From Verrucomicrobiota bacterium (GTDB taxonomy: Bacteria > Verrucomicrobiota > Verrucomicrobiia > Limisphaerales > JAEYXS01), in the NCBI GenBank assembly GCA_030834415.1, contig JAURFH010000004.1:1-44244 (forward strand): a stretch of DNA of 44,244 nucleotides. Reading direction: 5' to 3'. A model generated the notes under the pieces. It saw only the letters and a program-made list of their open reading frames with translations. It searched no databases and had not been told where the DNA came from. The translations under genes were made by a program, and so were the position numbers. Shown piece after piece: positions 1-9,093 of the stretch (position 1 is the stretch's first letter; each line of letters starts with the position of its first letter).

Positions 1-87
1 CCGTGTTAGCCAGCATTGGGTGACCTCGATATGGCTGGCTGATGATTGGCGGGAGGCCACAGGCTTCTCGGTACCGGGAACAAGTTG

Positions 88-378
88 ATGTCGCTCCCCG
101 TCAACGTCGTTACCGCGGCCGACGAGTCGTATCGGCCACAAGCCGAGGTGCTCATTCGTTCGCTCGCTCTGACACAACAAGAGTCGACTCATTTGACTGT
201 GCTTGGATCGGGTTGGACGAGCAACCAGGTGTCTCGCCTTGCGAGGGCTGGTTTGGGACGACTCCGACTAAAGTGCCGGGGCAGGCGTGAAACTCATCCT
301 TACCAGGTTTGGTTAGAGCCTTCTTATCCCGCATGCGGGGCTGCTACGAATTGGTGCGCGCTTTTACCCAGGCGGTGA
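88..378 (+). pseudogene. Remnant of a glycosyltransferase-like gene (N-terminal fragment)
   Basis: From the ATG at 88 the reading frame gives about 50 residues resembling the first beta-alpha unit of GT8-like nucleotide-sugar transferases: VNVVTAADESYRPQAEVL, then IRSL and a short beta strand (HLTVLGSGW). After about position 240 the translation loses any recognisable pattern and becomes rich in Arg and Gly. It stops at 378, overlapping the 3' end of the convergent hydrolase gene. A real family member would run for 250 residues or more, so I read this as a truncated or frameshifted relic. The rest of 1-343 shows nothing else. The family assignment rests on one short stretch and is weak. Confidence 0.3.
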
Positions 379-1072
379 CGGCTTCGACCATTTGGGCGGT
401 GTGTTCGCCGGTGAAGACATGGTTCGCGCCTTTGATCTGGAGCAGGCTGGCGGGTTGGTTCGCCTTGGCGAAGATGTCGAGGGAGTCTTGGGGGAAGACG
501 ACGTCGTCTTCGGTGCCGTGGACGAGCAGCCACGGGACTTTGATCGAGGTGGCGCGGTCCACGAGATTATCCAATTGGCGCAGGTCATCCATGTAGGATT
601 GGGAGAGCGGGCAGGCTTCGTCATTCCACATATTGCCCTGGCCGGGAGTGACCATGCCGAATTCGCGTTCAGCAAAGGCCTTGGTGGTGACCATGCCGGC
701 GAGGGAAACGAGGAGCTTGATGCGGTCGTCGCTGCTGGTGCGGATGACACCGACAGCTCCACCCATGCTGTGACCGATGTAGCCGATGTTCCATCCAGCG
801 AGCGCGTCCAGCACGGCGCCGAGGTCGGCGACTTCCTTGGTGATGTTGGAGTCGGTGAATTTGCCTTCCGAAGTGCCGTTGCCAGAGAAAGAGATGCGGA
901 GGGCGTTGAGGCCGGCTTTTTCCAGGCCCTCAGCCAAGGCGACCACAAAGAGGCGGTCTTTATTGCCGGTGACACCGTGACCGAGCACCACGATGTTTTT
1001 AGAGTCAGGTGCGCCTTGGTGAAGGGTGTAATCGATGCGCTCGCCTTGCTGGTTTCGGATTTCGCCTAACAT
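344..1072 (-). CDS. Alpha/beta hydrolase (serine hydrolase, DUF-type esterase/lipase fold)
   Basis: This 242-residue protein has the alpha/beta hydrolase layout. HGVTG (about 32-36) provides the oxyanion-hole region. The nucleophile elbow is GHSMGG with Ser102. The acid is Asp189 or Asp190 in HGTEDD, and the catalytic His is His218 in GANHVF. There is no signal peptide or membrane segment, so it is likely a cytoplasmic esterase or peptidase-like hydrolase. The substrate cannot be read from sequence. The ATG at 1072 lacks a clear Shine-Dalgarno. The gene is divergent from the TPR membrane protein that starts at 1190, with about 115 bases between them for promoters. The fold and triad are secure; the specific reaction is unknown. 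Confidence 0.9.
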   Translation of the reverse strand: MLGEIRNQQGERIDYTLHQGAPDSKNIVVLGHGVTGNKDRLFVVALAEGLEKAGLNALRISFSGNGTSEGKFTDSNITKEVADLGAVLDALAGWNIGYIGHSMGGAVGVIRTSSDDRIKLLVSLAGMVTTKAFAEREFGMVTPGQGNMWNDEACPLSQSYMDDLRQLDNLVDRATSIKVPWLLVHGTEDDVVFPQDSLDIFAKANQPASLLQIKGANHVFTGEHTAQMVEAVTAWVKARTNS

Positions 1073-1189
1073 ATTTTAAAAAGTTCGGACAGTTAATGCT
1101 CTATGGGATGAATTCATGACTTGTAGCCGAGCCAAGGTGGCAGGGGCAAACCTAAACGTGGCGGGTGCATCGTGTTTTGACTTTGAGCG

Positions 1190-3409
1190 GTGGTTCCAGT
1201 AAGCCCATGGGCTGTGACTCCACTGTCTGACTGGCTGAAGAATACGCGTCTGTGTGCGGGAGGTTTGTTCCTGCTCACGTTGCTGCTTTTTTATACGGCG
1301 ATCGGGTTCGATTTTCTTACTTATGATGACGGGCGGTATGTCACCCAAGAGAAACACGTCAAACAGGGGCTGAATGCGGAGACCATCGGCTGGGCCTTTT
1401 CGGGGCCGCATCATTCGATGTGGCATCCACTGACCTCGTTGAGCCATCTGCTGGATGTTCAGCTCTTCGGGATGAATCCGGGCGCACATCACATGGTAAA
1501 TGTGGTCATCCACGCCCTGAATGCGGTGGTGCTCTATTATCTGCTGATTTTGCTATTCAATACGCCTGTTAGAGCCTTGATGGTGGCGGCGATCTTTGCG
1601 TGGCATCCCTTGCGGGTGGAATCGGTGGCGTGGGTATCGGAGAGAAAGGATGTCCTGTGCACCTTGTTCTGGTTGCTAACGCTGCATGCTTATACCCGGT
1701 ACATCCGGCAACCGGGGAAGGGGCGTTATGCAATGCTGTTGGTTGTGTTCGCTCTGGGAGTGATGAGCAAACCGATGATTGTCACCTTGCCTGCGGTGTT
1801 GCTGCTACTGGATGGATGGCCGTTCAAGCGGCTGGGAATCAGTGATAATGAGGCAGGCGGACTCAGCTTTGATTGGGGGATTATTCGTCAACGTTTGGTG
1901 GAGAAGTTACCGCTGTTCGGCATGAGTCTGTTTCTGGCGGCCATCACTTATAAGGCGCAGCACGAGGGCGATGTATTATCCATGATGGCCACGACGTCTC
2001 TGGCCGGGCGGGTGGGAAATGCCTTGGTCTCTTACATCCGGTATCTGGGCCTGATGGTCTGGCCGGTCGATCTCTCGGTTCTGTATCCGCATCCCGGGCG
2101 TTGGCCGCTCTGGGTTGAGCTGGGGGCGTTGGCATCGCTGGCGGGGATCACGTTCCTGTCTTGGCGTTTGCGTCGAGCACAGCCGTGGTGGTTGTTCGCA
2201 TGGGGCTGGTTTTTGATCACGCTGTTGCCAGTCATAGGATTGATCCAAGCGGGTGGGGCGGCACTGGCGAACCGCTATACCTACATCAGCACCATCGGGC
2301 TGGTGCTGGCGGTGGTGTGGTCATTGGCGGAATGGGTGAGGGGTGCGGAAGCTGAGAGGCGCAAACCTGCGATGATCGCGGTGTTTTCCGTGGTAATGAG
2401 TTGTGTCGTGCTCACCTGGTCGGCCTTACCGTTTTGGCGTAATACGGAGACGCTTTTCCGGGAAGCCATCCGGGTCACGAAATCCAACGCGGTGGCGCAT
2501 CTGGTGCTGGGCGAGGCGTTGCTGGATCAGGGGCGGGCAGATGAAGCACTGGCAGAATTTTCCAGAGGCATCCTGATCACTCCCAGTGATGCCAAGCTGC
2601 ATCTGCTGGCTGGCCAAGCCTGTTTAGAGATGGGTTTGCTGGAACAGGCTGTGCAGGCGTTTCAGAACACGCAAAAGATGGACCCAAAACTGGATGAAGC
2701 GGAGTTTCAACTGGCCCGGGCGTATCGTCGCTTGAACCGGGTGGAGGAGGCCAAGCAATTGCTGGGCAGGTATCTGCAAAAACATCCGGAGAATGCCAGT
2801 GCGTGGAATAATCTGGGTGGCATCCAAGCGGACCAGCGCGATGGAGCAGGAGCAGAAAAGAGTTTTCGAAATGCCCTGGCAAGCGAACCGGATAGCTTGG
2901 AGCCACGCCGGAATCTTATCCGTTTGCTCTCGTTGATGGGACAGCCTGCAGCGGCTTTGGAGCAAGTCTTGGAGGGATTGAAGTATCATCAGGATAATGC
3001 CGACCTTTGGTATCAAGCCGGGCTCTTGCAGGAGCAGGCCGGGTCCATCACCCAAGCCCGGGCCGCTTATGAAGCTGCGGTGCGGTTGGCGCCGGACTGG
3101 CCCCTGCCGAAGGAGTCATTGGCTTGGGTATTGATCCAGCAACCTCAGATCAACGAGGCGGATGCGAAGCAGAGCTTTGCATTGGCGGAGGAAGTCGCCA
3201 TCGCCTACGGCAAGGAGGTGCCGATCCGGATCCGGGAATTGCAGGGGTGTGTGCTGGCGGCGAATGGCCGCTTTCCTGAGGCGATCGCCATGACGGAGAA
3301 GGTTCGTTGGGTCTCTAACGAGAACAAGGATGCGCGGGCGGTGGCCCGGCTTGATCAGCAACTGGCGGCTTTCAAAGCCGGGCAGCGATGGGTGCCCGGT
3401 AAAAAGTAG
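1190..3409 (+). CDS. TMTC-like multi-pass membrane protein with C-terminal TPR repeats
   Basis: The protein has 739 residues. The first ~400 form a polytopic membrane region beginning with a hydrophobic helix and the loop FLTYDDGRYV. It also contains WHPLTSLSHLLD and WHPLRVESVAWVSERKDVL, motifs typical of the TMTC/DUF1736 group, which is distantly related to GT-C O-mannosyltransferases. Residues ~425-700 form tandem tetratricopeptide repeats such as AVAHLVLGEALLDQGRADEA, a protein-interaction scaffold. The Asp-Asp in the first loop matches the acidic catalytic loop of GT-C enzymes, so glycosyl transfer from a lipid-linked donor is plausible but unproven. The start used is GTG 1190; an in-frame GTG at 1214 is also possible. 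Two genes on lies a FkbM methyltransferase, so surface glycan modification is a reasonable theme. Confidence 0.85.
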   Translation: MVPVSPWAVTPLSDWLKNTRLCAGGLFLLTLLLFYTAIGFDFLTYDDGRYVTQEKHVKQGLNAETIGWAFSGPHHSMWHPLTSLSHLLDVQLFGMNPGAHHMVNVVIHALNAVVLYYLLILLFNTPVRALMVAAIFAWHPLRVESVAWVSERKDVLCTLFWLLTLHAYTRYIRQPGKGRYAMLLVVFALGVMSKPMIVTLPAVLLLLDGWPFKRLGISDNEAGGLSFDWGIIRQRLVEKLPLFGMSLFLAAITYKAQHEGDVLSMMATTSLAGRVGNALVSYIRYLGLMVWPVDLSVLYPHPGRWPLWVELGALASLAGITFLSWRLRRAQPWWLFAWGWFLITLLPVIGLIQAGGAALANRYTYISTIGLVLAVVWSLAEWVRGAEAERRKPAMIAVFSVVMSCVVLTWSALPFWRNTETLFREAIRVTKSNAVAHLVLGEALLDQGRADEALAEFSRGILITPSDAKLHLLAGQACLEMGLLEQAVQAFQNTQKMDPKLDEAEFQLARAYRRLNRVEEAKQLLGRYLQKHPENASAWNNLGGIQADQRDGAGAEKSFRNALASEPDSLEPRRNLIRLLSLMGQPAAALEQVLEGLKYHQDNADLWYQAGLLQEQAGSITQARAAYEAAVRLAPDWPLPKESLAWVLIQQPQINEADAKQSFALAEEVAIAYGKEVPIRIRELQGCVLAANGRFPEAIAMTEKVRWVSNENKDARAVARLDQQLAAFKAGQRWVPGKK

Positions 3410-3448
3410 CCTGAGCTAAGGGTTTGTTGCTTGGGGTATTTGAGAGAG

Positions 3449-3522
3449 TGGCTGGCCGACATGGATTCGAACCATGACTAGGTGAGTCAAAGTCACCTGT
3501 GCTACCTTTACACCATCGGCCA
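3449..3522 (-). tRNA. tRNA-Gln (anticodon UUG)
   Basis: Read on the minus strand, the 74 bases fold as a full cloverleaf. The acceptor is TGGCCGA paired with TCGGCCA, with discriminator G and an encoded CCA. The D arm is GTG...CAC, the anticodon stem GGTGA/TCACC has loop CTTTGAC, and the T arm is CATGG-TTCGAAT-CCATG. The anticodon is TTG (loop positions 34-36), which reads CAA/CAG glutamine codons. The U1-A72 pair and G73 discriminator agree with glutamine identity in bacteria. It stands alone between two protein genes. Confidence 0.95.
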
Positions 3523-3625
3523 AAACCGGACTGGAAAAATAGCGGTGGAATCTCAGAGTGCAATGCCAAATCCCACAAATTTTTCCGGATTCAGCCCGGC
3601 TGGTCGGTGGGATAAGCAGAGGAAA

Positions 3626-4375
3626 TCATCCCCGTAAACGGGCGAAACAGTCGGCTGGGAGCGGTGTCAGGTCGTATCCGGCGGAATCTAACAGCTTCTG
3701 GACTTTATCCCAGCCAGCCGCGTCAAAGTGGGTGGATTCAAAGAGCAGGGCGGCCGGTTTATGTGGATGTAGGCAAATCGATTCCAAGATGGGAGCCTCA
3801 TGCCCCTCGGCATCCACGGTGACGAGATCGGCGTGATTCAAGCCAGCTTGCTGTAATACGCCACAATAGCTCAAAGCTGGGACAGTGATGCGTTCCACCT
3901 GTTCAGGACGCAGGTCAGGGAAATGCTTTTTGAGGTGGGGCAGTTCGGTTGAGGTGATCTGGCGGGCAAGGAGCGGCAGGTTTTCCAGTTCGGAGTCCTT
4001 GAAGCGCCACATCTCCAGTTGGCCGTCCGTATTGGAGACGGCGGCGTTAAGGAATTGCAGGCGGCCGGGCGGGAAGAAAGCATAGTTCTTCCGGCATTGT
4101 TCCAAGAGATAGGGGACGGGTTCCACAAAGACGCCACGCCAGCGTTCGTCTTCCACGATGAACTCCCGGATGGGGTCGTTGCTGATGCCGTCATTGGCGC
4201 CGATCTGGACGAAAATGCCGCCCTTGCTCGACTTGAAAAATGCCTTCAGATGGTCATACACGGGGCTGCGAAACCCCAAACTGCGGGAGACGGAGCGGGC
4301 GGCATCAAAGAGAGGCGGTTGACGCTTGAGCATCCAAGACAATCTGGAAAATAAAGAGTCTCCGTAGCGTGCCAT
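3626..4375 (-). CDS. FkbM-family SAM-dependent methyltransferase
   Basis: Motif I is GIFVQIGANDGISNDP, the SAM-binding loop typical of FkbM proteins. A later LVTVDAEGHE matches the family's D-x-E-G-x-E signature, and VFVEPVPYLLEQC carries the acidic residue that contacts the SAM ribose. FkbM enzymes O-methylate hydroxyls on polyketides or, commonly in gene clusters like this, on sugars. The frame opens with TTG at 4399, but the ATG at 4375 gives a more natural N-terminus and is used here (249 residues). Neither has a clear ribosome-binding site. The gene is convergent with the tRNA-side neighbours and divergent from the PQQ-propeller gene. The acceptor substrate is unknown. Confidence 0.87.
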   Translation of the reverse strand: MARYGDSLFSRLSWMLKRQPPLFDAARSVSRSLGFRSPVYDHLKAFFKSSKGGIFVQIGANDGISNDPIREFIVEDERWRGVFVEPVPYLLEQCRKNYAFFPPGRLQFLNAAVSNTDGQLEMWRFKDSELENLPLLARQITSTELPHLKKHFPDLRPEQVERITVPALSYCGVLQQAGLNHADLVTVDAEGHEAPILESICLHPHKPAALLFESTHFDAAGWDKVQKLLDSAGYDLTPLPADCFARLRG

Positions 4376-4497
4376 CACTATGTAATCGAACTTCCTCAAT
4401 CATGGAGGTAGATACCGTTTCGGCAAGCGTTTTGGTGGAGGCGGAGTTGGCTTAAAAATCCAACCGCTTCGACTTGCGGAAGGGCAGGGTTGATAGC

Positions 4498-5829
4498 ATG
4501 GTATGCTCCATGTCCAGCCCAGTCTATTCATCCGTTGCGCTGCTGCGAGCGATCGCGGCGGGTTCCTTGTTGACGATGCTTTCGGCCCAAGCGGCGAACT
4601 GGCCCTCATGGCGGGGCGGTGATGATGGGACGAGTATCGTGCAGGAGGAGGGGGTGCCGATCCGCTGGAGCGCCGCGGAGAATGTGAAGTGGCGCATCGA
4701 CCTGCCGGACCGGGGCAACTCCACGCCAGTGATCTGGGGCGAAAAGATTTTCCTGACGCAAGCCATCGAGGCGGAAAAACGGCGGACCTTGATGTGCTTG
4801 AGCAAGCGGGATGGTAAACTGCTCTGGGAGCAGGGGGTAGTGTATGATCAGGCCGAGAAGACACATCAGTCGAATCCGTATTGCGCGGCTTCCCCGGTGA
4901 CGGATGGGAAGCGGGTGGTCGTGACGCATGGTTCTGCCGGGGTGTTTTGTTATGACCTGAATGGAAAAGAGCTCTGGCGGCGTGATCTGGGACCGCAGGC
5001 GCACGAGTGGGGCAATGCTTCATCACCCGTGCTGAACGGGGATTTGGTGCATCTCTATCATGGTCCGGGGAAAGGATCGTTCCTGGTGGCGCTGGATAAG
5101 CAGACGGGCAAAGAGGTGTGGCGTTATCAGGAGCCCACGCTGGATCACAGCGACCGGGTGGACGGGTTCAAGGGCAAGAAGGATGGTATTGTGGGCACCT
5201 TTAGCACGCCGATTCTCATCAAGGTTGATGGACGCGAAGAGCTGGTGATGAGTTTTCCAAAATATGTCCGGGCGTTTGATCCCAAGACGGGCAAAGAATT
5301 GTGGCGCTGCGATGGGCTGAATCCGCTGGTTTACACTTCGCTCATCTATGGTGACGGAGTGTTGGTGGCGATGGGTGGCTATTTCGGCAATTCACTGGCC
5401 GTGAAGCCGGGTGGTGATGGCGATGTGACGGAGACGCATCGGCTTTGGCATAATATCCGCGACAAAGGCGGTATCGGTACGGGCGTCATCAAGGACGGGC
5501 ATATCTACTATCACAACTCCTCCAGCCTGTTTGTGTGCATGGACTTGAAGACCGGTAAAGTGCTCTGGGAAGAACGCGCGCAGGGAGTCGGAGCCAAGGC
5601 GAGCACATGGGCCTCGATGATGCTGGTGGGTGACCAAATCTATATGCCGAACCAATCGGGCGATGTCGTGATCTTGAAGGCAAGCCCGGAGTTCAAGCTG
5701 GTGGCAGTGAACACAGTGGGTGAGTACTCGAATTCATCGCTGGCGATTTCAGAGGGAGAGATTTTCTTCCGCACCTGGAAAGGGCTCTGGTGCATTTCAC
5801 CCCGAAAGCAGACGGCTTCGTTGCGCTAG
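4498..5829 (+). CDS. Exported PQQ-like beta-propeller repeat protein
   Basis: The mature part is a series of propeller blades with the recurring pattern TGK-E/V-LW, for example DGKLLWEQG, NGKELWRRD, TGKEVWRY, TGKELWRC and TGKVLWEE. This marks the PQQ-like (BamB/quinoprotein) beta-propeller superfamily. The N-terminus is a signal peptide ending near AQA. Of three possible starts (TTG 4474, ATG 4498, ATG 4510), 4498 follows a purine-rich AGGG at about nine bases and is preferred. No second domain such as a cytochrome c is present, and at 443 residues it resembles the many stand-alone PQQ-propeller proteins of Planctomycetes and Verrucomicrobia. Whether it binds PQQ or simply acts as a periplasmic scaffold cannot be said. 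Confidence 0.88.
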   Translation: MVCSMSSPVYSSVALLRAIAAGSLLTMLSAQAANWPSWRGGDDGTSIVQEEGVPIRWSAAENVKWRIDLPDRGNSTPVIWGEKIFLTQAIEAEKRRTLMCLSKRDGKLLWEQGVVYDQAEKTHQSNPYCAASPVTDGKRVVVTHGSAGVFCYDLNGKELWRRDLGPQAHEWGNASSPVLNGDLVHLYHGPGKGSFLVALDKQTGKEVWRYQEPTLDHSDRVDGFKGKKDGIVGTFSTPILIKVDGREELVMSFPKYVRAFDPKTGKELWRCDGLNPLVYTSLIYGDGVLVAMGGYFGNSLAVKPGGDGDVTETHRLWHNIRDKGGIGTGVIKDGHIYYHNSSSLFVCMDLKTGKVLWEERAQGVGAKASTWASMMLVGDQIYMPNQSGDVVILKASPEFKLVAVNTVGEYSNSSLAISEGEIFFRTWKGLWCISPRKQTASLR

Positions 5830-5848
5830 CGCACATCCGGTTTTCTAG

Positions 5849-5884
5849 GGCCTGCTCTCGATGAACCGAGGGCGGGCCTTTTTT
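5849..5884 (+). terminator. Rho-independent terminator after the PQQ-propeller gene
   Basis: GGCCTGCTCTCG pairs with CGAGGGCGGGCC over 12 base pairs, two of them G-U, around a 6-base loop. Six T residues follow. It lies 20 bases after the stop codon of the propeller gene, in the same direction. Confidence 0.85.
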
Positions 5885-6008
5885 ACCGGCGGGCTGCAAC
5901 GTTTGGTCATCATTGGGCAAAGGGCGGCCAGACAGAGAAGGCTCCAGCAGGGAGGTTATTCATGAAAAGGTCCAACCCAGCGGAAGGGTTGAACTGTGAT
6001 TCATAAGC

Positions 6009-7568
6009 ATGCCTGTGTTCAATCTATCCCTGTTCTGGAACAACTTGCAGGAACTGGTGAAGGAGGAAAACGTGCTGTCGGTGGCCGCCGCCGTCTATGC
6101 CGCCACCTTCCTTTTATGGCTTTATCTGCCGCATGAGCGTGCGCATGTGCGACGCACCTTCTGGATGTTCACGCTGGCGTTGGTGTTGTTGCTGGGTTCG
6201 GTCGTGGTGGCCACGCTGGAGCTGGCGCCGGCGGCGAATCCGTTGTATTGGGCGGGGCTGATGCTGGGCGGGGCGGCGATGATCAATCTCATCGGCATGC
6301 TGACGTTTGAAGGGCTGCTGCGGCTATTGCATATCTCCACACCCCGCATCGCGCGCGATCTGCTGATCGCGATGGGGTATCTGGGAGTGGGGTTCACCTT
6401 GCTTTCGCGGGCGGGGTTGAGCATTTCCGGGCTGGTCACCACGTCGGCGGTGTTGACGGCGGTCATCGGTTTTTCGCTGCAGGATACCTTGGGCAATATC
6501 ATGGGCGGGCTGGCCTTGCAGACGGACAAGTCCATACGGGTGGGCGACTGGATCAAGGTGGACCAGAATGTGGGGCGGGTGACGGAGATCCGCTGGCGGC
6601 ACACGGCCATCGAGACGCGTAATTGGGAAACGGTCATCATCCCCAATGGCGTCCTGATGAAGGCCCAAGTGACGGTGCTGGGACGACGGATGGATCAGGC
6701 AGTGCAATTGCGCCGGTGGATTTATTTCAATGTCGATTTCCGGACATCTCCGGCCGAGGTGATACAAACGGTTATGGATGCTTTGCCGGTGGAGCCGATA
6801 GAGGGAGTCGCAGCGGAGCCAAAACTGAATTGTATCTTTTATGAATTCAAGGAGAGCTATGCGGTCTATGCGGTGCGCTATTGGTTGACGGATCTGGCAA
6901 ATGATGACCCGACGGATTCAGCGGTAAGGACGCGTATCTATTTCGCGCTGAAGCGGGCGAACATCCCGCTCTCCATACCGGCGCAGAGCGTTTTTGTCAC
7001 GGAAGACAATGAGACACGCAAGGTGTTCAAGTCCGGGCAGGAGATCAACCACCGTTTGGCGATGCTCAATCGCGTGGAATTGTTCCACAATCTGACCGAT
7101 CCGGAGAAGCGCTCACTGGCCGAGCACATGCGGACGGCTCCGTTCGCGAAGGGGGAGGCGATGACCCGCCAGGGAAGCGAGGCACACTGGCTATACATCC
7201 TGACCAAAGGCTCGGCGGAGGTGGATGTCCAGGTGGACGGGGCGCCTCGGCGTGCCATCGCCATCTTGCACGCGGGCGATTTCTTCGGGGAGATGTCCCT
7301 GATGACGGGGGCGAAGCGTTCGGCGACCATCATCGCGCGGGAGGATTCGGAGTGCTACCGGTTGGACAAGGAAGCCTTCCACGAGATATTGCATCAGCGA
7401 CCGGAACTGGCCGAACAGTTATCACACCTGCTGGCGCATCGCCAAGTTGAGCTGGAGGTGGCCCGCGAAGGTCTGGGCGCCGAGGCGCGTCAGACTCGGG
7501 TAAAGCATGCCCAAGGCGATATTCTGGCGCGGATCAAAGATTTCTTCAGTTTAGGGAATCACAAGTAG
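6009..7568 (+). CDS. MscS-type channel with C-terminal cyclic nucleotide-binding domain (bCNG type)
   Basis: This 519-residue inner-membrane protein has three predicted helices (about 22-42, 49-72, 77-103), then the MscS pore region. Key stretches are SGLVTTSAVLTAVIGFSLQDTLGN and IRVGDWIKV, followed by the beta and alpha/beta vestibule. Residues ~355-480 form a cyclic-nucleotide-binding domain with the phosphate-binding cassette FGEMSLMTGAKRSATI, including the Arg that normally contacts the cyclic phosphate. This arrangement defines the bacterial cyclic-nucleotide-gated MscS relatives, which respond to cAMP more than to membrane tension. The ATG at 6009 has no clear Shine-Dalgarno. The gene is convergent with the polyphosphate:AMP phosphotransferase; only eight bases separate the stops. 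Confidence 0.92.
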   Translation: MPVFNLSLFWNNLQELVKEENVLSVAAAVYAATFLLWLYLPHERAHVRRTFWMFTLALVLLLGSVVVATLELAPAANPLYWAGLMLGGAAMINLIGMLTFEGLLRLLHISTPRIARDLLIAMGYLGVGFTLLSRAGLSISGLVTTSAVLTAVIGFSLQDTLGNIMGGLALQTDKSIRVGDWIKVDQNVGRVTEIRWRHTAIETRNWETVIIPNGVLMKAQVTVLGRRMDQAVQLRRWIYFNVDFRTSPAEVIQTVMDALPVEPIEGVAAEPKLNCIFYEFKESYAVYAVRYWLTDLANDDPTDSAVRTRIYFALKRANIPLSIPAQSVFVTEDNETRKVFKSGQEINHRLAMLNRVELFHNLTDPEKRSLAEHMRTAPFAKGEAMTRQGSEAHWLYILTKGSAEVDVQVDGAPRRAIAILHAGDFFGEMSLMTGAKRSATIIAREDSECYRLDKEAFHEILHQRPELAEQLSHLLAHRQVELEVAREGLGAEARQTRVKHAQGDILARIKDFFSLGNHK

Positions 7569-7576
7569 CTCGCGGT

Positions 7577-9073
7577 TCAATCCAACGCTTTCTCCAGATG
7601 ATCGCAGAGGGTGTGGAGGATCTGCACGCGGGCGTATTTCCTGTCATTCCCGGAGACGATAGTCCACGGGGAGAACTCTGAGCTGGTATGCGCGACCATG
7701 TCGTTGATGGCGCCTTTGTAGGCATCCCATTTCGCACGGTTGCGCCAGTCTTCCTCGGTGATCTTGTAGCGTTTGAAGGAGACCGTCTCACGGAGCTTGA
7801 AGCGGCGGAGCTGTTCTTCTTTGCTGATGTGAATCCAGAATTTCGAGAGCGCGATGCCGTGACGGGCGAGCTGTTCCTCAAAATCGTTGATCTCCAGAAA
7901 GGAGCGCTGCCATTCTTCCGGCTGGGCGAAGCCTTCCACGCGTTCCACCAGGACGCGGCCATACCAGGAGCGGTCAAAGATGGCGGTGACCCCGGCGCGC
8001 GGCATGTGCCGCCAGAAACGCCAGAGGTAATGCTGGGCGCGTTCTTCATCCGTCGGTGCGGCGATGGGGATGATACGGTAGAGGCGCGGGTCCATGGCCT
8101 CGGTCACCCGTCGGATAGCACTGCCCTTGCCGGCGGCATCCCAGCCTTCGAAGAGGGCGACGCTGGATACTTTCTTCTGCCAGGCGGCCCAGACTAGTTT
8201 GGTCAGCTTGCCTTGGTATTTTTCGAGCTGCTCCTTGTATTCCTTGTCATTCAACTTCAGCGTCAGATCCACGTGATCGAGAATGGTTGTGTTTTCCGCC
8301 GAGGTGCTTCGGCTGCGACGGACCGGTTTGGCCAGCGGTTGGGCCGCGGGTTTCTTGGGGGCAACGGGCTCCAGGCTTTTTTGCAGGGCGGCGAGAACGA
8401 TGCGACCGGCGGTCAGTTCGCGATAGCGGCGATCCTCGGCTTCCACTAGGTGCCAAGGCGCATGGCCGGCATCCGTGCGGCGGATGGCGCGTTCGGAGAT
8501 CTTGCGGAACTTGTCGTACAGCTCGAAGTGCTTCCAGTCCGTAGGTTGGACGCGGCTGCTGGTCTGGGGATTTTTCTCCAGCTTCTTGAGCCGTTTACGC
8601 TGGGCATCTTTGGCGAGATGAAACCAGAGTTTCACGATCACCGCGCCGTCATCCGCGAGCATCTTCTCGAAGAAGGCGATGCGGTCGAGTTCGCTGTCCA
8701 GGTGGTCGTTCTTGGTCTCACCATAGACGCGCCGGATGATGGGGGTGGATTACCAGGAACCGAAGAGGATGCCGATGCGGCCACGAGCAGGCAGGGCGCG
8801 CCAGAATCTCCAGTAGGGCGGTCGCTCGCGCTCTTCATCGGAAGGCTGCCAGAAGGCGTACGTATCCACCCCGCGAGGGTCAAGCCATTCGTTCAAGCGA
8901 TGGACGACCTCGCCCTTGCCGGCGCCATCAGCCCCGGAGATGATGACGATGACCTGACGGCGCGTGTTCTTAAGCGCGAAGTGTGCCTCCAGTAAAGCGG
9001 AGCGCAGCTTCGGCAGCTCGCGGTCATAGGTGACTTTGGAAATCTTGCGTCCGAGTTCAGCGGTTTCAAACAT
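7577..9073 (-). pseudogene. pap: Polyphosphate:AMP phosphotransferase (two-domain PPK2, class II) with one in-frame TAA
   Basis: Read from ATG 9073, this 499-codon frame is a full-length two-domain PPK2. The N domain has Walker A GADGAGKG (47-54). The C domain has Walker A GWDAAGKG (about 310-317) and the DRSWYGRVLVERV lid/Walker B region. Family members transfer phosphate from polyphosphate to AMP, giving ADP. Codon 108 is TAA (8750-8752), where the family motif GSWY expects Tyr. All following codons stay in frame to 7577, so one base change would restore the gene. An ATG at 8662 could give a 361-residue C-domain protein but has a poor ribosome site. A strong AAGGAGA precedes ATG 9073, rare in this window. 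It sits 20 bases after the double adenylate kinase. It may be a young pseudogene, a readthrough case or a sequence error. Confidence 0.85.
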
Positions 9074-9077
9074 AGTA

Positions 9078-9084
9078 TCTCCTT
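9078..9084 (-). promoter_or_regulatory. Strong Shine-Dalgarno of the polyphosphate:AMP phosphotransferase gene
   Basis: On the minus strand AAGGAGA ends four bases before ATG 9073. Most genes here have no such match, so this site fixes the start and suggests efficient initiation in the 20-base gap after the adenylate kinase stop. Confidence 0.7.
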
Positions 9085-9093
9085 CGTATTATC

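Noticed and set aside
1076-1513. 145-residue minus-strand frame opposite the start of the TPR membrane protein
   Set aside because: It lies antisense to well-supported coding sequence and shows no domain or signal features.
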